A stretch of DNA of 64,000 nucleotides. Origin: Marinobacter iranensis (GTDB taxonomy: Bacteria; Pseudomonadota; Gammaproteobacteria; Pseudomonadales; Oleiphilaceae). The notes below the pieces were generated by a model. That model had not been told where the DNA came from and did not search any database. It worked only from the letters and a program-made list of their open reading frames with translations. This document shows, one piece after another, positions 61,940 through 64,000 of this stretch. The first letter of the stretch is position 1. Every line of letters starts with the position of its first letter. Location: assembly GCF_029207565.1 (NCBI RefSeq), contig NZ_JANCMW010000001.1:62001-126000 (forward strand), read 5' to 3'. Made by a program: the position numbers and the translations under genes.

Positions 61940-62215
61940 TCAAGCGTCGGTGACTTCGTTCAGTAACGAGGGCTTTTTCAGGGCTTTGGCAAACAGGTCC
62001 TTCTCCTCGGCGATGGCCAGTGCCGCCTTCTCCGCCAGGGCCTCATCCAGGCCTTCCACCCGCGCCTGCAGGAACTGGGTGATCTCTTCTGCCAGTTCCA
62101 GAACCTTGTCCCGGGCATCCGCCTCGGCCTTGGACGAGAAAAGCATTGTGTCAGGGTGTTTCAGTGCCATCTCCAGTCCGTCCCTCTCCGAGTAATACAG
62201 CGCTTGTACGGCCAT
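61940..62215 (-). CDS. yebG: YebG-family SOS protein
   Basis: The 91-aa protein matches YebG in layout: MAVQALYYSERDG at the start, LFSSKAEADARDKVLELAEE, and an acidic helical end. The YebG family is DNA-damage-inducible through LexA, and a near-consensus LexA box lies about 80 bp upstream, which supports the call. Its biochemical role is not known. Its stop is adjacent to the Lrp stop (convergent). Confidence 0.82.
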   Translation of the reverse strand: MAVQALYYSERDGLEMALKHPDTMLFSSKAEADARDKVLELAEEITQFLQARVEGLDEALAEKAALAIAEEKDLFAKALKKPSLLNEVTDA

Positions 62216-62293
62216 GACTTTCTCCGGTGTGTTCCCGCACGTTGTCGTGTCTGGTGGGGTTCATTGAATCTGCCGGGAGTATACTGAAAAGGT

Positions 62294-62309
62294 CTGTATA
62301 TGTATACAG
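62294..62309 (-). promoter_or_regulatory. LexA (SOS) box upstream of yebG
   Basis: CTGTATATGTATACAG matches the gammaproteobacterial LexA consensus (CTG-N10-CAG with alternating TA) at all but one base. It lies about 80 bp upstream of the yebG start and about 100 bp upstream of lemA on the other strand, so it could in principle affect both. Confidence 0.9.
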
Positions 62310-62409
62310 TGTTTGTGGTGAGCCCCTGGCAGATGTCAGGCTGAAAAGTGTGTTAGTGTCTTATGCCTAAACAGACTGGCCTCACTCTTCATCAAGGAAC
62401 CGATTCGCT

Positions 62410-63027
62410 ATGCAAGACCGTCCCATGGCCTCCCCGGAACGAACGATTATCCAGCTTGCAGGCATGGCCCTTTTGGCTCTTATGCTCACTGGCTGCGGCA
62501 TCAACAACATACCCACGTATGACGAGCAGGTGAAAGCTGCCTGGTCACAGGTGGAGAACCAGTATCAGCGGCGGGCGGATCTTGTGCCCAACCTGGTGGA
62601 GACGGTGAAAGGTTTCGCGGATCAGGAGCAAGAGACCCTGACGGCGGTGACCGAAGCCCGCTCAAAGGCCACTTCGATCCAGGTCGACGAGAGCATTCTT
62701 AACAACCCCGAGAAGCTGAAACAGTTCCAACAGGTACAGGGTGAACTCAGCAGTGCACTCAGCCGCCTGATGGCGGTATCCGAGCGCTACCCGGACCTGA
62801 AGTCGAACCAGAATTTCCTGGCGTTGCAGTCCCAGTTGGAAGGGACTGAAAACCGCATTGCAGTGGCAAGACGGGACTTTATTCAGGCGGTTGAACGCTA
62901 TAACACCGAAATCCGGACCTTCCCGGGCCGTCTATGGCACAGCATGCTCTACAGCGACCTTGAACTGCGGGCCAATTTCGAGGCCACCACCCCCGATGCC
63001 CAGGATGCACCGCAGGTGGAATTCTGA
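62410..63027 (+). CDS. LemA-family lipoprotein
   Basis: The 205-aa protein has a lipobox LTGC (Cys around residue 29), then the LemA helical core: WSQVENQYQRRADLVPNLVE, ETLTAVTEARSKATS, RLMAVSERYPDLKSNQNFLA and TFPGRLWHSMLY. LemA proteins are membrane-anchored helical proteins of unclear role that co-occur with TPM-domain proteins, as here. Its TGA overlaps the start of the next gene by one base. Confidence 0.93.
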   Translation: MQDRPMASPERTIIQLAGMALLALMLTGCGINNIPTYDEQVKAAWSQVENQYQRRADLVPNLVETVKGFADQEQETLTAVTEARSKATSIQVDESILNNPEKLKQFQQVQGELSSALSRLMAVSERYPDLKSNQNFLALQSQLEGTENRIAVARRDFIQAVERYNTEIRTFPGRLWHSMLYSDLELRANFEATTPDAQDAPQVEF

Positions 63028-63770
63028 TGCCTGTCCGCTTGCACCAGATGATCGTTTGCCTGGGACTGCTCCTGCTGTGGCAGGCCAGTGCCCAGGCCCA
63101 GTCCGCTCCTGAGTTTCCCGAACTGACCGGCCGCGTGGTGGATAACGCGGGCATGCTCTCTCCCAAGGTTGAGCGTAGCCTCAGCCAGATGCTTGAGGCC
63201 CATGAGCAATCCACCACCGAGCAGGTGGTTGTGGTGACGCTTCCCAACCTTCAGGGCTATGCCATCGAGGATTTTGGCTACCAGTTGGGTCGTCACTGGG
63301 GTATTGGCCAGGAAGGCGAGGACAACGGAGCGTTGCTCATTGTCGCCGAGGAGGAGCGGCGAATCCGTATTGAGGTTGGCTACGGGCTCGAAGGGCGTCT
63401 TACTGACGCCACGTCTGCGACCATAATCAACCAGATCATCACTCCCGCGTTCAGGCAGGGTGATTTTTCCACCGGTATTGCCAATGGCGCAGCGGCCATG
63501 GTTCAGGTACTGGGCGGCGAACCCCTTGCGGTGCCTGAGTCCAGCCGCTCCGGGGCCGAGGACAACAGGCCCCATCCAGCGCTGGGCATTCTGTTTTTCG
63601 TGATTGTACTGTTGTCGTTCTTCGGCGGTGGTGTTGGTGGTCGCAGTGCCCTGCTGGCTGGCGCTTTGATTGGCGGGCTTGGCGGTGGCCGAGGAGGTGG
63701 CTTTGGTGGCGGCGGCTTCGGTGGTGGAGGCGGCGGCTTCGGCGGCGGTGGTGCCTCCGGCGGCTGGTAG
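63027..63770 (+). CDS. TPM-domain membrane protein (YgcG-like)
   Basis: The 247-aa protein has a signal peptide (about 1-25), a TPM domain (about 30-165; VDNAGMLSPKVERSLSQML, RIEVGYGLEGRLTDATSATI), a TM helix (about 188-206) and a glycine-rich C-terminal repeat tail (GGGGFGGGGGGFGGGG type). TPM proteins include photosystem-II repair and membrane-quality factors; function here is unknown. Translationally coupled to lemA. Confidence 0.92.
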   Translation: MPVRLHQMIVCLGLLLLWQASAQAQSAPEFPELTGRVVDNAGMLSPKVERSLSQMLEAHEQSTTEQVVVVTLPNLQGYAIEDFGYQLGRHWGIGQEGEDNGALLIVAEEERRIRIEVGYGLEGRLTDATSATIINQIITPAFRQGDFSTGIANGAAAMVQVLGGEPLAVPESSRSGAEDNRPHPALGILFFVIVLLSFFGGGVGGRSALLAGALIGGLGGGRGGGFGGGGFGGGGGGFGGGGASGGW

Positions 63771-63821
63771 CTACAAGGATAAAGACAGCGAACCTATTGA
63801 TTCAGCAACACCGGAATAAAC

Positions 63822-64000
63822 ATGACGCTATTGACAGAGAAGGAACAAAAACAGGTTGCCGATGCCATCACAGAGGTTGAGAAGGCAACTGACGCTGAAC
63901 TGGTTACCGTGTTGGCGGCGGCTTCTGACAACTATTCCTACATACCATTGCTGTGGGCTGGGATTATCGCGCTACTGATCCCGGGAGCAATCAACTATTT
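63822..64000 (+). CDS. Second TPM-domain protein, cut by the window end
   Basis: From ATG 63822 (GGA 8 nt upstream) the frame is open to the end of the window (59 codons): MTLLTEKEQKQVADAITEVE, KATDAELVTVLAAASDNYSY, then the start of a TM helix. This matches the N-terminus of the short TPM proteins that follow LemA-TPM pairs. Third member of the module. Confidence 0.8.
   Translation, partial: MTLLTEKEQKQVADAITEVEKATDAELVTVLAAASDNYSYIPLLWAGIIALLIPGAINY

Noticed and set aside
1..64000. CRISPR arrays, tRNA/rRNA genes, insertion sequences
   Set aside because: No spaced direct repeats, tRNA-like folds, or transposase genes were seen by reading the intergenic gaps, which are nearly all shorter than 300 bp.

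Overview
The window reads as chromosomal DNA of a marine, heterotrophic gammaproteobacterium. The mix of families (AST-pathway arginine catabolism, type-B PutA, TRAP transport, EfpL, YebG with a textbook LexA box, DUF3581/DUF4112 proteins) most resembles Marinobacter or a close relative. That genus call is inference; no rRNA or other taxonomic marker is present. Coding density is high (about 65 genes). I found no tRNA, rRNA, insertion sequence, prophage or CRISPR array.

Layout. 1-9.8 kb: end of an outer-membrane beta-barrel gene, a secreted M28 peptidase, an orphan solute-binding protein, an EamA transporter, a GGDEF-EAL protein, an AraC-LysE pair, and a Bcr-type exporter with a 47-aa membrane protein missing from simple ORF lists. 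10-17.2 kb: DUF2750 and DUF2339 proteins, a DUF7282 protein, a SigK/RskA-like sigma/anti-sigma pair, and a TonB-dependent siderophore receptor with a clear Fur box. 17.3-23.3 kb: threonine aldolase, a membrane-bound AraC regulator, the paired families TIGR03805 (beta-helix lipoprotein) and TIGR03806 (diheme lipoprotein), then EfpL.

23.3-41.4 kb is an amino-acid region centred on glutamate. Twelve same-strand genes (Lrp, LysR, DUF1445 hydro-lyase/D-glutamate cyclase family, TRAP dctPQM, DUF2848, amidase, membrane protein, pxpABC) appear to import and open a cyclic or amide compound to glutamate. A large NAD-glutamate dehydrogenase lacking the usual N-terminal ~450 residues and a type-B PutA diverge from them. 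Together they could take 5-oxoproline-like compounds and proline to glutamate and on to 2-oxoglutarate.

41.4-53.1 kb: housekeeping genes (FrnE-like, RsuA-like, MtgA, lytic transglycosylase, shikimate kinase, exporters), an Asp/Glu-racemase-fold protein without its catalytic cysteines, and a nitrogen-type locus. In that locus a formate/nitrite channel gene has a near-perfect sigma-54 promoter followed by a leader with an intrinsic terminator, and a PP2C-Ser/Thr kinase fusion lies downstream. 53.2-64 kb: a second orphan solute-binding paralogue, a MotA/MotB-like pair facing an AbiTii-like gene, TauE and ZIP transporters, a lipid kinase, astA with DUF1338 and a divergent Lrp regulator, SOS-controlled yebG, and a LemA-TPM-TPM module cut by the window end.

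Most interesting: the TIGR03805/03806 cassette with its regulator and a 21-bp palindrome; the sigma-54/attenuator leader; the 12-gene oxoproline/TRAP cluster; and the MotAB-like/AbiTii-like neighbourhood.
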